Positions 55,407 to 64,000 of a DNA stretch of 64,000 bases are shown piece after piece. Location: positions 62,001-126,000 of the forward strand of contig JAJPJE010000085.1 in NCBI GenBank assembly GCA_021324365.1, written 5' to 3'. The stretch's first letter is position 1, and every line of letters begins with the position of its first letter. The position numbers were made by a program, and so were the translations under genes. The notes under the pieces were generated by a model that ran no database searches, had not been told where the DNA came from, and saw only the letters and a program-made list of their open reading frames with translations. The stretch is from Terriglobia bacterium. Lineage in GTDB: Bacteria; Acidobacteriota; Terriglobia; Terriglobales; Acidobacteriaceae.

Positions 55407-55647
55407 GGGCTAGATCTCCCACCAGCTAAATAGCTGCCATCGCCAATTTTTTGGCTTTTCTTTGGCGCTGTTTCGTTACGCCAATCCTCGAGATTGCTAC
55501 TTTGACCTGTGTCCGAGGTCCAGCACCTCGAGGCCTTCCGCAGCTCAGGGACGCAGAGTTAGTGCGGATTCTAGCAAAGCAGCCGTCTCGAAAGAAGCAG
55601 TTCGAGGGCGGCATGGAAAGAAGCCAATTGGCAAAGGAGAAAAAATC

Positions 55648-56721
55648 ATGAGTACAGCGCATGCTCCCGCAATCGACATGAACAGATTGAACGCATTTAT
55701 CGGCCAGTTCGTGACTGACCTGGGTGCATCGGTGCACGCAGGCATGGTCGTGATCGGTGAGAAGTTGGGCCTCTATAAGGCTCTCGCAACCGGACCGATG
55801 AAGTCGACGGAACTGGCGGCAAAGACAGGAACGGACGAGCGCTATCTTCGAGAATGGCTGGCTTCGCAGGCAGCAGGAGGGTACATCACCTATGACGAAA
55901 GTACGGACAGATTTTCCCTCAGCGAGGAACAGGCGTTCACGCTTGCGAATGAAGACAGCCCGGCGTACCTGCCCGGGGCTTTCGAGTTGGCGTTGGGCTC
56001 CCTTGCCGCGGTGCCGCGCATCGTGGACTCGTTCCGTACCGGCGCTGGGATGGGCTGGCATGAGCACGAAGACGGCGTCTTTCACGGATGCGAAAAGTTC
56101 TTCCGTCCCGGCTATGCGGCGAACCTGGTGAGTTCCTGGATTCCATCATTGCAGGATGTGACGCAGAAGCTTACGGCGGGGGCGCGGGTGGCAGATGTCG
56201 GCTGCGGCAAAGGGGCCTCGACTTTGCTTATGGCGAAAGCGTTTCCGAAGTCACGGTTCTATGGATTCGATTATCACAGCAAGTCGATCGAGGCAGCGCG
56301 TGAATCTGCCCGCCGGGAAGGCGTTTCCGATCGGGTCACGTTCGAGGTTTCCAAGGCAAAGGAGTACCCCGGTGAAGGCTATGACTTCGTTGCCGTTTTC
56401 GATTGCCTGCATGACATGGGTGACCCGGTAGGCGCAGCTGCTCACGTGCGGGAATCGCTGGCCAATGACGGAACGTGGATGATTGTCGAACCGTACGCCA
56501 ACGACAAGTTAAGCGAGAACCTCAACCCTGTAGGGCGCGTTTACTACTCCTTCTCCACGCTGCTGTGTACGCCTTGCTCGCGATCCCAGGAGGTTGCCAT
56601 GTGCCTGGGAGCGCAGGCTGGTGAGAAACGCATTCGAGACGTCGTCACGGCCGCGGGATTCGGTCGTTTCCGCCGCGCCACCGAAACACCTTTCAACATC
56701 GTTTACGAAGCTCGACCGTAG
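55648..56721 (+). CDS. SAM-dependent methyltransferase with N-terminal wHTH (Rv2258c-like)
   Basis: Start at ATG 55648 with AGGAG (55635-55639) 8 bases upstream; the longer frame from 55462 is not coding-like. The 357-residue product has a winged-helix domain (about residues 30-100, STELAAKTGTDERYLREWLA) and a class I Rossmann methyltransferase domain with SAM motif ADVGCGKGAS (near 190) and post motif VAVFDCLHDMGDP. The methyl acceptor is unknown. It is preceded by the divergent regulator gene and followed by an acyl-CoA dehydrogenase. Confidence 0.85.
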   Translation: MSTAHAPAIDMNRLNAFIGQFVTDLGASVHAGMVVIGEKLGLYKALATGPMKSTELAAKTGTDERYLREWLASQAAGGYITYDESTDRFSLSEEQAFTLANEDSPAYLPGAFELALGSLAAVPRIVDSFRTGAGMGWHEHEDGVFHGCEKFFRPGYAANLVSSWIPSLQDVTQKLTAGARVADVGCGKGASTLLMAKAFPKSRFYGFDYHSKSIEAARESARREGVSDRVTFEVSKAKEYPGEGYDFVAVFDCLHDMGDPVGAAAHVRESLANDGTWMIVEPYANDKLSENLNPVGRVYYSFSTLLCTPCSRSQEVAMCLGAQAGEKRIRDVVTAAGFGRFRRATETPFNIVYEARP

Positions 56722-56834
56722 AAACAGGGAACTGGGCGGCGCCTGCCCGCCGAAAAAGCTTGCAGGCGCAACTCAGTTAGGCAGAATATCTTGCACGATT
56801 CGCATTGCGGAATCTGGTGGGGATGGGGGAACAG

Positions 56835-58091
56835 ATGAGATCAGCAACAAAAGAGAGCCTTTCGCAAAGGTCTCGGAGCAATTCCAATGACGAACGGCGA
56901 ATGGTAACGATTACAAAAAGATCGGTGGAGAACGTTCTGGACAGCAGTATGTTAGAGCGGTTTCACGCACGCGCTTCAACCTACGACCGCGAGAACCGTT
57001 TCTTCGAGGAGGACTTCGAAGAACTGCGTGCTGCACAGTACCTGCTATTACCCGTGCCGAAGGAGCTAGGCGGCCTGGGTTTTTCGCTTGCTGAGTCATG
57101 TCGCGAACAGCGGCACTTGGCCTACTACGCACCCGCGACTGCCCTCGCGGTTAATATGCACATCTATTGGCTCGGTGTTGCCGCGGATCTCTGGAGACGA
57201 GGGGACAGATCTCTGGAGTGGATGCTGCGCGAAGCGGTGGCTGGGGAGGTCTTTGCTGCCGGACATGCGGAAAGCGGCAACGATATACCAATTTTGCTCT
57301 CCACCACGAAAGCAGAGCGCGTTGATGGCGGCTACCGTTTCTCCGGACGAAAACAGTTCGGCAGTTTGACACCAGTCTGGAGTCGATTGGGAATCCATGG
57401 AATGGATGTCGGCGACCCACATCATCCGAAAATCGTGCATGCCTTTCTGCCGCGGGATAGCGCGGGATATATCATCAAGGAAACTTGGGATGTTCTGGGA
57501 ATGCGAGCAACTCGCAGCGATGACACGATCCTGGAAAATGCCTTCATTCCAGACCATTATGTGGCTCGAGTCGTCCCGGCGGGAGGCGCAGGGATTGATC
57601 CCTTTGTGCTTTCGATTTTTGCATGGGGCCTTCTGGGCTTCGGTAATGTGTATTACGGTTTAGCCCAGCGCGCGCTTGACATCGCCATTACTTCCGTAAA
57701 GGACAAACGTTCGTTGGCACTCACTCGTCCAATGGCGCATCACCCCGAAATCCAGCACACGATTGCCGAAATGGTAATCGAGCTTGAATCCATTGGACCT
57801 CATCTCGATCGCATCGCTGAGGATTGGTCGAACGGAGTTGACCATGGCGCGCAGTGGCCCTCGAAAATATTCGCCGCGAAATACCGAGCCGTGGAAGGAG
57901 CCTGGCGGGTTGTGGATCGAGGGCTCGATGTCTTTGGCGGGTTTGGCATTTTCCGCTCAGCCGGATACGAACGCTTGGTGCGTGATGCACGCCTCGGTCG
58001 CATTCATCCGGCCAATTCGTTTCTCACGCACGAGGTAGTTGCCAAGACAGCATTGGGAATCAGCCTTGATGATCAGCCGCGCTGGGGATAA
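56835..58091 (+). CDS. acyl-CoA dehydrogenase family flavoprotein
   Basis: About 418 residues with the ACAD fold: N-terminal helical domain, central beta domain (GRKQFGSLTPVW, WDVLGMRATRSDDTILENAF), and C-terminal four-helix bundle (FGGFGIFRSAGYERLVRDAR). ATG 56835 follows GGGGGA (56825-56830); ATG 56901 is an alternative that removes a Ser-rich extension. It oxidises acyl thioesters using FAD; the exact chain is unknown. A catalytic Glu position is not secure. No ETF or other beta-oxidation genes are nearby. It lies 114 bases after the methyltransferase gene. Confidence 0.85.
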   Translation: MRSATKESLSQRSRSNSNDERRMVTITKRSVENVLDSSMLERFHARASTYDRENRFFEEDFEELRAAQYLLLPVPKELGGLGFSLAESCREQRHLAYYAPATALAVNMHIYWLGVAADLWRRGDRSLEWMLREAVAGEVFAAGHAESGNDIPILLSTTKAERVDGGYRFSGRKQFGSLTPVWSRLGIHGMDVGDPHHPKIVHAFLPRDSAGYIIKETWDVLGMRATRSDDTILENAFIPDHYVARVVPAGGAGIDPFVLSIFAWGLLGFGNVYYGLAQRALDIAITSVKDKRSLALTRPMAHHPEIQHTIAEMVIELESIGPHLDRIAEDWSNGVDHGAQWPSKIFAAKYRAVEGAWRVVDRGLDVFGGFGIFRSAGYERLVRDARLGRIHPANSFLTHEVVAKTALGISLDDQPRWG

Positions 58092-58263
58092 TCGCGTTCT
58101 GTCAGAGTGCGAACTGATATCTTCGCGCGAAGCCGCCATCTCGGCGGCCTCGCTTTCTTGAAAGACCCGCTACTATTGCTCGGTTGTTTCCATATGCAAT
58201 CCGCAGCGTGACCCCATATAATGGCGCGTTTTCATGCAAGTCTACCTATAGGAGCTGCACCTC

Positions 58264-60942
58264 ATGTCATTTGCGCGTATTCGTGTGCTGTTGAGCACTG
58301 TCTTGTGCGTTGGTTTCGCGGTCATTGGGGCATATGCCCAGCAACAATCCACTACGCAGCCGGCCTATAAGAATCCGTCGCTTCCGATTAATGAGCGCGT
58401 GAAGGATCTGATCGGGCGCATGACGCTGGAAGAGAAAGTGGGCCAGATGCAGGACCACTCGCCGGCCATTCCGAGGCTGGATGTCCCAAAGTATGACTGG
58501 TGGAACGAGGGTCTGCATGGCGTGGCCTTTGCCGGTTACGCGACCAACTTTCCGCAGGTAATCGGAATGGCGGCGACATGGGATACCGATCTCGTGCACA
58601 CCATGGCGCAGACGATCTCGACGGAGGCGCGGGCCAAGTACGACGAGGCCATGCGTAACAACCAGCATGAGATGTTCTTTGGGCTCACCTTCTGGGCTCC
58701 CAACATCAACATTTTTCGAGACCCACGCTGGGGACGCGGGCAGGAAACTTACGGCGAAGATCCTTTCCTGACTGGCCGCATGGCTGTGGCATTCGTTTCC
58801 GGGATGCAGGGTACCGATCCCAAGTACTTGAAGGTGGTTTCGACTCCGAAACATTATGCTGTGCATAGCGGGCCCGAGCCTCTACGCCACCAGTTCAATG
58901 TCGACGTATCGCCACACGATCTTGAGGACACGTACCTTCCGGCGTTTCGCGCTGCGGTAACGGAAGCGAACGCTCAGTCGGTGATGTGCGCTTACAACGC
59001 CATTGATGGTGCGCCGGCATGCGCGAATACGATGCTGTTGCGCGATTACCTGCGCAATGCCTGGCACTTCAGCGGATACGTAGTTAGCGATTGCGCTGCG
59101 GTTGCCGATGTCAACACCGGACATCACTACGCGAAGGACATGGCGCACGCGGCGGCAGATGCCGTGAAGGCTGGTACTGATCTCGAGTGCGGCTACGGGG
59201 AAGGCAAGGCATTTCCAGCACTCGTTCAGGCAGTTCATGAGAATCTGATCACAGAGGCTGACCTCGACACCGCTCTTACCCGCTTGTTTCGCGCCCGATT
59301 CGAACTGGGCATGTTCGATCCACCATCGAGCTACGCCTACGGTCGTATTCCTTTCAGTGAGGTGAATTCGCCGGAGCATCGGAAGCTCTCGATCAAGGCA
59401 GCACGCGAATCGATGGTCCTGCTGAAGAATGATGGCGCTCTCCCGCTGAAATCGAATGTCGCGAGCATCGCCGTGATCGGACCGACGGCCGAACTGGTGC
59501 AGTCTCTGCAAGGCAACTACAACGGACCGCCGCCATCGCCCGTGTACCCGCTGACTGGCATCGAAAAGCGATTTTTGTCGGCGAAAGTCAGCTATGCGCA
59601 AGGCTCGACTCTTGTGGAAGGGCTTGCCATGCCGATCGAGCACACCGCGCTGCATCCGGCAAAGGGTTCGGGCTACGGACTTACCGGCGAATACTTCAAA
59701 ACTGCAGATTTGAGCGGCACGCCTGTGCTCACGCGCACCGACCGCAACGTCAACTTCAACTGGGATAAGGTTGTGCCCGTGCCGGGCCTCCAGCGCAATA
59801 ACTACTCGGTGCGCTGGAGCGGTACATTCACGCCGCCGGCTCCCGGCGACTACAAGCTTGGCGTGCGCGTGAACTACTGCTACGCCTGCGAAAACGCAGA
59901 AGGATTCCGTCTGTTTCTCGGCGACAAGCTTATCGTTTCCAGCAGCAATAACGAAAAGACCCCCGAACGCGGCACGGTGATCGACGCTGCCGTTCATTTC
60001 GACAACACGCAACCACACGCGATTCGCCTCGAATATCTCCACGGCACCGGCAGCGCAGGTATCGACCTGACCTGGCAGGCGCCTGCGGACGTGCTTCGCG
60101 ACGAAGCGATAAAAGCGGCACAACAGTCGGATGTCATCGTCGCGACCGTCGGTCTGTCGCCTTCGCTCGAAGGCGAAGAGATGCCGGTGAAACTCGAGGG
60201 CTTCAGCGGCGGCGACCGCACGAGCATCGATCTGCCGAAGGCGCAGGAAGATCTTTTGAAAGCACTGGGCGCAACCGGCAAACCTCTGATCGTCGTTCTG
60301 CACAACGGCAGCGCGCTGGCCGTGAACTGGGCCCAGGAGCACGCGAATGCGATTCTCGAAGCCTGGTATCCGGGAGAGGAAGGTGGAACTGCAATCGCAG
60401 AAACGCTAGCGGGGGATAACAATCCCGCTGGTCGCCTGCCCCTGACCTTCTATTCATCGCTCGGCGAGGTGCCGCCGTTTGAGAACTACGCGATGCAAGG
60501 CCGCACCTACCGCTATTTCGACGGCAAGCCGCTGTATGGTTTCGGTTACGGACTTAGCTACACCACGTTTGCCTACAGCAACGTGAAGGTTTCGCAACAG
60601 ATTAAGGCTGGCGAGCCTCTCAACGTGACAGCCGATGTGAAGAACACCGGATCGCGGGCTGGCGATGAAGTTGTGGAAGTTTATGTGACGCAACCGAAAT
60701 TGTTTGAAACGCCATTGCGCGTGCTCGCTGCCTTCAAGAGAATCCACCTGAAGCCAGGCGAGACAGGACACATAAGCTTGAAAGTGGACCCGCGTTCTAT
60801 CGGCCAGGTCGACGAAAAAGGCAATCGCGTGATCGTTCCCGGTGAGTACGTCATTTCGGTCGGAGGTTCACAGCCGGGAGAAACGCCGTCCGTTCAAAAT
60901 GCCAAGTTCATCGTCATCGGACAGACGGTGCTTCCGAAATAA
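58264..60942 (+). CDS. secreted GH3 beta-glucosidase/beta-xylosidase with PA14 insertion
   Basis: A start at 58264 with AGGAG 9-10 bases upstream and a signal peptide (VLLSTVLCVGFAVIGAYAQ). The 892-residue enzyme has the GH3 N-terminal barrel with nucleophile Asp276 in GYVVSDCAAV, GQETYGEDP and KHYAVHSGPEP, a PA14 domain within the C-terminal domain (about 465-600, GYGLTGEYFKTADL), and a C-terminal fibronectin-III-like domain (about 800-890). It should release glucose or xylose from plant oligosaccharides in the periplasm. PA14 probably binds carbohydrate and shapes specificity. Confidence 0.93.
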   Translation: MSFARIRVLLSTVLCVGFAVIGAYAQQQSTTQPAYKNPSLPINERVKDLIGRMTLEEKVGQMQDHSPAIPRLDVPKYDWWNEGLHGVAFAGYATNFPQVIGMAATWDTDLVHTMAQTISTEARAKYDEAMRNNQHEMFFGLTFWAPNINIFRDPRWGRGQETYGEDPFLTGRMAVAFVSGMQGTDPKYLKVVSTPKHYAVHSGPEPLRHQFNVDVSPHDLEDTYLPAFRAAVTEANAQSVMCAYNAIDGAPACANTMLLRDYLRNAWHFSGYVVSDCAAVADVNTGHHYAKDMAHAAADAVKAGTDLECGYGEGKAFPALVQAVHENLITEADLDTALTRLFRARFELGMFDPPSSYAYGRIPFSEVNSPEHRKLSIKAARESMVLLKNDGALPLKSNVASIAVIGPTAELVQSLQGNYNGPPPSPVYPLTGIEKRFLSAKVSYAQGSTLVEGLAMPIEHTALHPAKGSGYGLTGEYFKTADLSGTPVLTRTDRNVNFNWDKVVPVPGLQRNNYSVRWSGTFTPPAPGDYKLGVRVNYCYACENAEGFRLFLGDKLIVSSSNNEKTPERGTVIDAAVHFDNTQPHAIRLEYLHGTGSAGIDLTWQAPADVLRDEAIKAAQQSDVIVATVGLSPSLEGEEMPVKLEGFSGGDRTSIDLPKAQEDLLKALGATGKPLIVVLHNGSALAVNWAQEHANAILEAWYPGEEGGTAIAETLAGDNNPAGRLPLTFYSSLGEVPPFENYAMQGRTYRYFDGKPLYGFGYGLSYTTFAYSNVKVSQQIKAGEPLNVTADVKNTGSRAGDEVVEVYVTQPKLFETPLRVLAAFKRIHLKPGETGHISLKVDPRSIGQVDEKGNRVIVPGEYVISVGGSQPGETPSVQNAKFIVIGQTVLPK

Positions 60943-61021
60943 ACGGCAGTCGCGTTATTCCCGGTTCACCTCCTACCCTCGGCCCGAAACGGCAGAGGGT
61001 GGGGTACCGGACCCGACAATC

Positions 61022-61585
61022 TCAGACGCGTAGCGCGCCCCGGAATCCCCTGGCGGCATAGTACGACTCCGCGCCGTTGTGATACGTGAACACAGTGTCG
61101 AAGCGGCGATCGCAAAAGAGCGCGCCCCCGAGTTCTCTGATTCGCGACGGTGTTTTCACCCAACTCGAGGTTTTGGTATCAAATTGTCCGAATCTCTGTA
61201 ATTCTCGATATTGTTCTTCGGTTAAGAGTTGGATACCGATTGCGGCAGCCATATCCGTAGCGCTTCCTGCGGGTTTATTTTCTTTTCGCGATTGCAGCGC
61301 TTCGCCGTCGTAGCAAAGACTCCTGCGGCCCTTCGGGCTTTCCGCCGAGCAGTCATAGAAAATGTATTCGCTCGTTTTGTTATCGCGACCGACTACATCC
61401 GGTTCACCGCCGGAGCGTTCCATCTCATTCAGCGACCAGAGCATTGCCGGCTTTGCTTCCAGCCTCGCTTGCACATCCGCCCAAGAAAGGCCTTTGTGCC
61501 GGTTCATGTTCTTCTCGAAACGCGCCTTCAGCGTCCCAAGCAGTTCTTCGCGCTGTTTCGACGACAGCTCCGTCTTTGTTTTCAT
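61022..61585 (-). CDS. DUF4256 family protein
   Basis: A 187-residue soluble protein matching DUF4256 (SKQREELLGTLKARFEKNMN, RHKGLSWADVQARLEA, GGEPDVVGRD, YDCSAESPKGRRSLCYDGEA, TFYTYHNGAESYYAARGF-like end). No known function. It is the last gene of the ArsR/VOC/SRPBCC cluster, 25 bases after the SRPBCC gene, so likely co-transcribed. Confidence 0.8.
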   Translation of the reverse strand: MKTKTELSSKQREELLGTLKARFEKNMNRHKGLSWADVQARLEAKPAMLWSLNEMERSGGEPDVVGRDNKTSEYIFYDCSAESPKGRRSLCYDGEALQSRKENKPAGSATDMAAAIGIQLLTEEQYRELQRFGQFDTKTSSWVKTPSRIRELGGALFCDRRFDTVFTYHNGAESYYAARGFRGALRV

Positions 61586-61610
61586 GAATTTCGTCCGTTC
61601 CTTTCTTTCG

Positions 61611-62138
61611 CTACGAGCGGGGCTCTTCTGCTCCGAATTGCGCCGCGTATTCGGCTTTCAATCTCTGCCATGCTTCCGACTTCATGGCGTCTGTTAAGCG
61701 ACCGATGGGAGCACCGCTGAGCAGATGATCCAGGACGTCGAACGCAATATGCCAGCCCGCGGCTCCCCACGAGACAAAGCGGCGATCGATGTTGGCCCAG
61801 AGGGTCAGCCGCGTTCCCCCGGCAAATGGTTCCAGTTCCCAGCGGATGTCACCGTACTCGAGAAAATTCGGGGCTTCGGCCCGGGTGATCTTCGTATCGA
61901 TCGGCATGGGATTGCCCACCCAGGTGAGTTTCACATTCTTACCTGCGGTTGCCAGGCTTCCGTCAACGTCGAACGGAGCCCACTCGCGCAGTTGCACCGG
62001 ATCAGTCAGCGCCTGCCAGACTCTCTCGGGAGAATGGCGCAACTGCCGGACGAGAATCAGCGTCCACTTATCTCCATCTCTCTTCTCGACCCGTGCCCCG
62101 CTCGCCGGACCCGGTGTGTACTGCTCGCGATCAAACAC
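61611..62138 (-). CDS. SRPBCC/AHSA1-type START-fold protein
   Basis: A GTG at 62138 with AGGAG 6 bases before is preferred over the upstream start at 62177. The 175-residue product has the AHSA1 pattern (VRQLRHSPERVWQALTDPVQ near the N-terminus, then FLEYGDIRWELEPFAGGTRL and W-H-I). These helix-grip proteins bind hydrophobic ligands and often sit beside ArsR regulators. Function unknown; between VOC and DUF4256. Confidence 0.85.
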   Translation of the reverse strand: MFDREQYTPGPASGARVEKRDGDKWTLILVRQLRHSPERVWQALTDPVQLREWAPFDVDGSLATAGKNVKLTWVGNPMPIDTKITRAEAPNFLEYGDIRWELEPFAGGTRLTLWANIDRRFVSWGAAGWHIAFDVLDHLLSGAPIGRLTDAMKSEAWQRLKAEYAAQFGAEEPRS

Positions 62139-62176
62139 GCTTATCTCCTGCTTGCAAGAACAGATACCCACCCGCA

Positions 62177-62569
62177 CTACCAGCGTGCCAACTGCGTCAT
62201 CTGGATGAGATTGCCGCAGGTGTCTTTCAGCATTGCAATCGTCGAGCCAGTCACGTCAGTGGGCGGCATCGTGAACTCTGCACCACGGGCTTTAATGCGC
62301 TCATAGTCATCCTTGATGTCTTCGGTGAAGAACATCACTGCGGGCTGACCCTGTTCGAAAATCGCCTGCTGATACGCCTTCGCGGCGGGATTGCTATTGA
62401 GCGCCAACTGCAATTCGGTGCCGCTTGGTTCCTCTGGTGAGGTTACTGTCAGCCAGCGATATGGCCCGTTGCTGAAGTCGGTCTTCTTTTTCAATCCGAG
62501 TACATCGGTATAGAAGCGTAACGCTTTTTCCTGATCGTCAACGTAAATGCTGGTGACCTTAATTTTCAT
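62177..62569 (-). CDS. VOC/glyoxalase-fold protein
   Basis: ATG 62569 with AAGGAG 7 bases upstream starts a 130-residue VOC protein (MKIKVTSIYVDDQEKALRFY, VLGLKKKTDF, then AEFTMPPTDVTGSTIAML). VOC proteins include glyoxalase and antibiotic-resistance enzymes; the usual metal ligands are not confidently assigned. The gene starts 2 bases upstream of the ArsR stop codon, so it is translationally coupled. Confidence 0.87.
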   Translation of the reverse strand: MKIKVTSIYVDDQEKALRFYTDVLGLKKKTDFSNGPYRWLTVTSPEEPSGTELQLALNSNPAAKAYQQAIFEQGQPAVMFFTEDIKDDYERIKARGAEFTMPPTDVTGSTIAMLKDTCGNLIQMTQLARW

Positions 62570-62570
62570 T

Positions 62571-62954
62571 TCACTTCTCCTTCTTGCGGTCTGAACCGCG
62601 TCGTTTGTTGTTAGTGTTCTTTTTCGCAGGTTTTGCATGCTCCATGCGATCGAGGTAGCGTTCAAGGGCGTCAACGTGCGCGGACCAGAAGCGGCGATAG
62701 GCTTCGAGCCAGCCGGCGGCTTCTTTTAGCGGCGCCGCGTCCAGCCGGCAGGGACGCCATTGCGCTTCACGGCCGCGCGCGACCAGTCCGGCGCGCTCCA
62801 GCACTTTCAGGTGCTTGGAAACAGCGGGCATCGACATCTGAAAAGGTTCGGCGAGTTCGGTGACCGACGTCTCGCCCATGGCCAGACGGGCCAGGATCGC
62901 GCGGCGCGTCGGGTCGGCAAGTGCTGCAAAAGTAGCGCTGAGTTGATCTTCCAT
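62571..62954 (-). CDS. ArsR-family transcriptional repressor
   Basis: A 127-residue winged-helix repressor starting at ATG 62954 (TTG 62960 is possible). LADPTRRAILARLAMGETSV, VTELAEPFQMSMPAVSKHLK and VLERAGLVARGREAQWRPC form the ArsR/SmtB DNA-binding domain. The N-terminal ligand cysteines are absent, so it is not a classical metal sensor; it belongs to the SRPBCC-associated subgroup. The basic tail (KKNTNNKRRGSDRKKEK) is unusual. The operator lies directly upstream and no ribosome site fits, hinting at a leaderless mRNA. Confidence 0.9.
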   Translation of the reverse strand: MEDQLSATFAALADPTRRAILARLAMGETSVTELAEPFQMSMPAVSKHLKVLERAGLVARGREAQWRPCRLDAAPLKEAAGWLEAYRRFWSAHVDALERYLDRMEHAKPAKKNTNNKRRGSDRKKEK

Positions 62955-62962
62955 CTGCAATA

Positions 62963-62990
62963 AACCAATAGGTTATATAACCTATTGGTT
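62963..62990. promoter_or_regulatory. perfect 28-bp palindrome, ArsR operator
   Basis: AACCAATAGGTTAT (62963-62976) and its exact reverse complement ATAACCTATTGGTT (62977-62990). It contains two nested AACC-N4-GGTT sites, typical of ArsR repressors of this kind, and ends 8 bases from the start codon. A TATATA-like -10 lies in its centre, so repressor binding would block the polymerase. Confidence 0.85.
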
Positions 62991-63070
62991 AAATATTAGG
63001 GGGCATTGCGATGGTTGTCAAGAGGCTATTTTTTCGCGCGGTCTTGTCGGGCTCCGGGGCGAAGCCAGAG

Positions 63071-63102
63071 AAAAAAATGCCGCGTATGCTGAGCACGCGG
63101 CA
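63071..63102 (-). terminator. rho-independent terminator of the GH52-like gene
   Basis: TGCCGCGT (63078-63085) pairs with ACGCGGCA (63095-63102), and on the minus strand seven T follow (63071-63077). It is 29 bases after the stop of the minus-strand gene. Confidence 0.9.
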
Positions 63103-63130
63103 GTCCTGACACTGGAAGCAGTGGATCGGT

Positions 63131-64000
63131 TTAGTCCATCCACAACGCGCTGGTGATGATTCGCGGATAGTAGCGGCTCGCCTTCCCTTCTCCGGACACG
63201 ATCTGATCGCAGCAAGCCCAGTAGGAGCTTCCCTCGGTTTGCCACTTCACGTGCGCCGCATCCGCTTTCTTGAACACTTCGGAGACTCCCGGATCCTGAT
63301 CGAGATGGAATACCTTGCGCGTCACGTGCATGAAGATGGAGATCTTGCTCATCCACGAGTTGTTGCTTGTCGACGAGAGCTTGATGCCCCCATCCGCGAA
63401 GAGATTCCGGCGTTGCGGATCGAGAAGTAGCTTGCGCGTGTGCTCCTTGAGCACGTCGTACATACGCTTTTCAGATGGCGTACCAAATACCTGGTCGAGC
63501 GTCTTCTTTGCCCACTTCGTCTTCACGAAGTACAGTGGATAAGCGCATCCCTCGATTGCCGGGAGAATGCGCGAATTGTAGCCAGGGTTCCCTTTCTCGA
63601 AGATGGCGGGAAGCACGCCATCGACGGCCTGGTCGGCGACCGTTCCCGCCACTTTCACCGCCAGTTCCTCGCAGCGTTTCTGCTCCGCCGAAGCTCCAAG
63701 ATCGCGGAAGAGAAGAGCGAGCGCCCGATAGCTGCCCCAACTCTTCACGGCGATATAGACATTGTTGCGCGTCTGCGCGAGCGAATGATCGAGCGAGTCG
63801 TAGGTCGTGATCTCCTGCCCGCCAGCCGTCTTCGTGCTGTCGTACTGCGCAAAGCCGACATCACCGCCGCGGTTGATCATGCTCTGTAAACACGCTTTCA
63901 CCACATTCTTATTACGCTTCAGCCAGGCCAGATCGCGCGTCTTCGCGACATAGCACGCAGCCGTCAGGATCCAGTTGCACAATTGCTCCTGCGTCATGTA
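63131..64000 (-). CDS. C-terminal part of a GH52-like beta-xylosidase (partial)
   Basis: A 288-residue piece that runs off the right edge of the window with no convincing start; the true N-terminus is outside. It has an (alpha/alpha) helical character and EITTYDSLDHSLAQTRNNVY, then SYWACCDQIVSGEGKASRYY and PRIITSALWMD at the end. I recall similar sequence in GH52 beta-xylosidases, but the assignment rests on memory of a few motifs and should be treated as tentative; glucosylceramidase-like families are the alternative. It has its own terminator. Confidence 0.6.
   Translation of the reverse strand, partial: YMTQEQLCNWILTAACYVAKTRDLAWLKRNKNVVKACLQSMINRGGDVGFAQYDSTKTAGGQEITTYDSLDHSLAQTRNNVYIAVKSWGSYRALALLFRDLGASAEQKRCEELAVKVAGTVADQAVDGVLPAIFEKGNPGYNSRILPAIEGCAYPLYFVKTKWAKKTLDQVFGTPSEKRMYDVLKEHTRKLLLDPQRRNLFADGGIKLSSTSNNSWMSKISIFMHVTRKVFHLDQDPGVSEVFKKADAAHVKWQTEGSSYWACCDQIVSGEGKASRYYPRIITSALWMD

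Noticed and set aside
58882-60342. 486-codon minus-strand frame over the GH3 gene
   Set aside because: Long only because of codon usage of the GH3 gene; translation is Arg/His/Val-rich without a family pattern.
60974-61005. hairpin after the GH3 gene as terminator
   Set aside because: ACCCTC/GAGGGT arms are short, the loop is 14 bases or more, and no T-run follows on either strand.

Overview
The window looks like a chromosome segment of an Acidobacteriota (Terriglobia/Koribacter-like) soil heterotroph. This is inferred, not proven, from: a large Oar-type TonB-dependent outer-membrane protein with an N-terminal carboxypeptidase-regulatory-like domain, a VWFA-related protein of the kind common in Acidobacteria, several secreted TPR proteins, an S8 peptidase ending in VIWGT repeats, CadC/SARP-like NB-ARC/TPR regulators, many plant-polysaccharide glycosidases, and moderately high GC. 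There is no insertion sequence, integrase, phage gene or CRISPR array. Three tRNA genes (Glu-CTC, Pro-TGG, His-GTG) are present.

Layout. 0-10 kb: a GH130-type glycosidase, two secreted TPR proteins flanking a 7-haem cytochrome c/TPR fusion, then a TonB-dependent receptor. 10-15 kb (minus strand): a compact L-fucose catabolic operon (fuconolactonase, UxaA-type dehydratase, SDR dehydrogenase, FucP permease, mutarotase). 15-24 kb (minus): an alpha/beta-hydrolase, two MacB/FtsX-type permeases without an ATPase, and an RND pump with its adaptor. 24-32 kb: phosphodiesterase, DUF2339-like membrane protein, a frameshifted Gly/Ser-rich lipoprotein, zinc-ribbon and PilZ proteins, creatininase-like amidohydrolase, bactofilin and the VWA protein. 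32-40 kb: tRNA-Glu, cation/proton antiporter, a CpxRA-like two-component pair with a small secreted protein, several tiny genes, tRNA-Pro, a 2H phosphoesterase and a UDP-glucose-dehydrogenase homologue that has lost its catalytic residues.

40-52 kb is the most unusual part. A sigma54-type AAA+/Fis/PilZ fusion regulator, a stand-alone membrane domain, a subtilisin with eight VIWGT-type repeats, and a protein that fuses the same membrane domain to HD-GYP, GAF and GGDEF are followed directly by a four-gene peptide ABC transporter. A c-di-GMP-linked module for extracellular proteolysis and peptide uptake is a testable hypothesis.

52-64 kb: remains of a decayed beta-propeller gene, DUF4242 protein, an OmpR-type wHTH/NB-ARC/TPR regulator, methyltransferase, acyl-CoA dehydrogenase, GH3 glycosidase with PA14 insertion, an ArsR/VOC/SRPBCC/DUF4256 group under a perfect 28-bp palindrome, and a GH52-like gene cut by the right edge.
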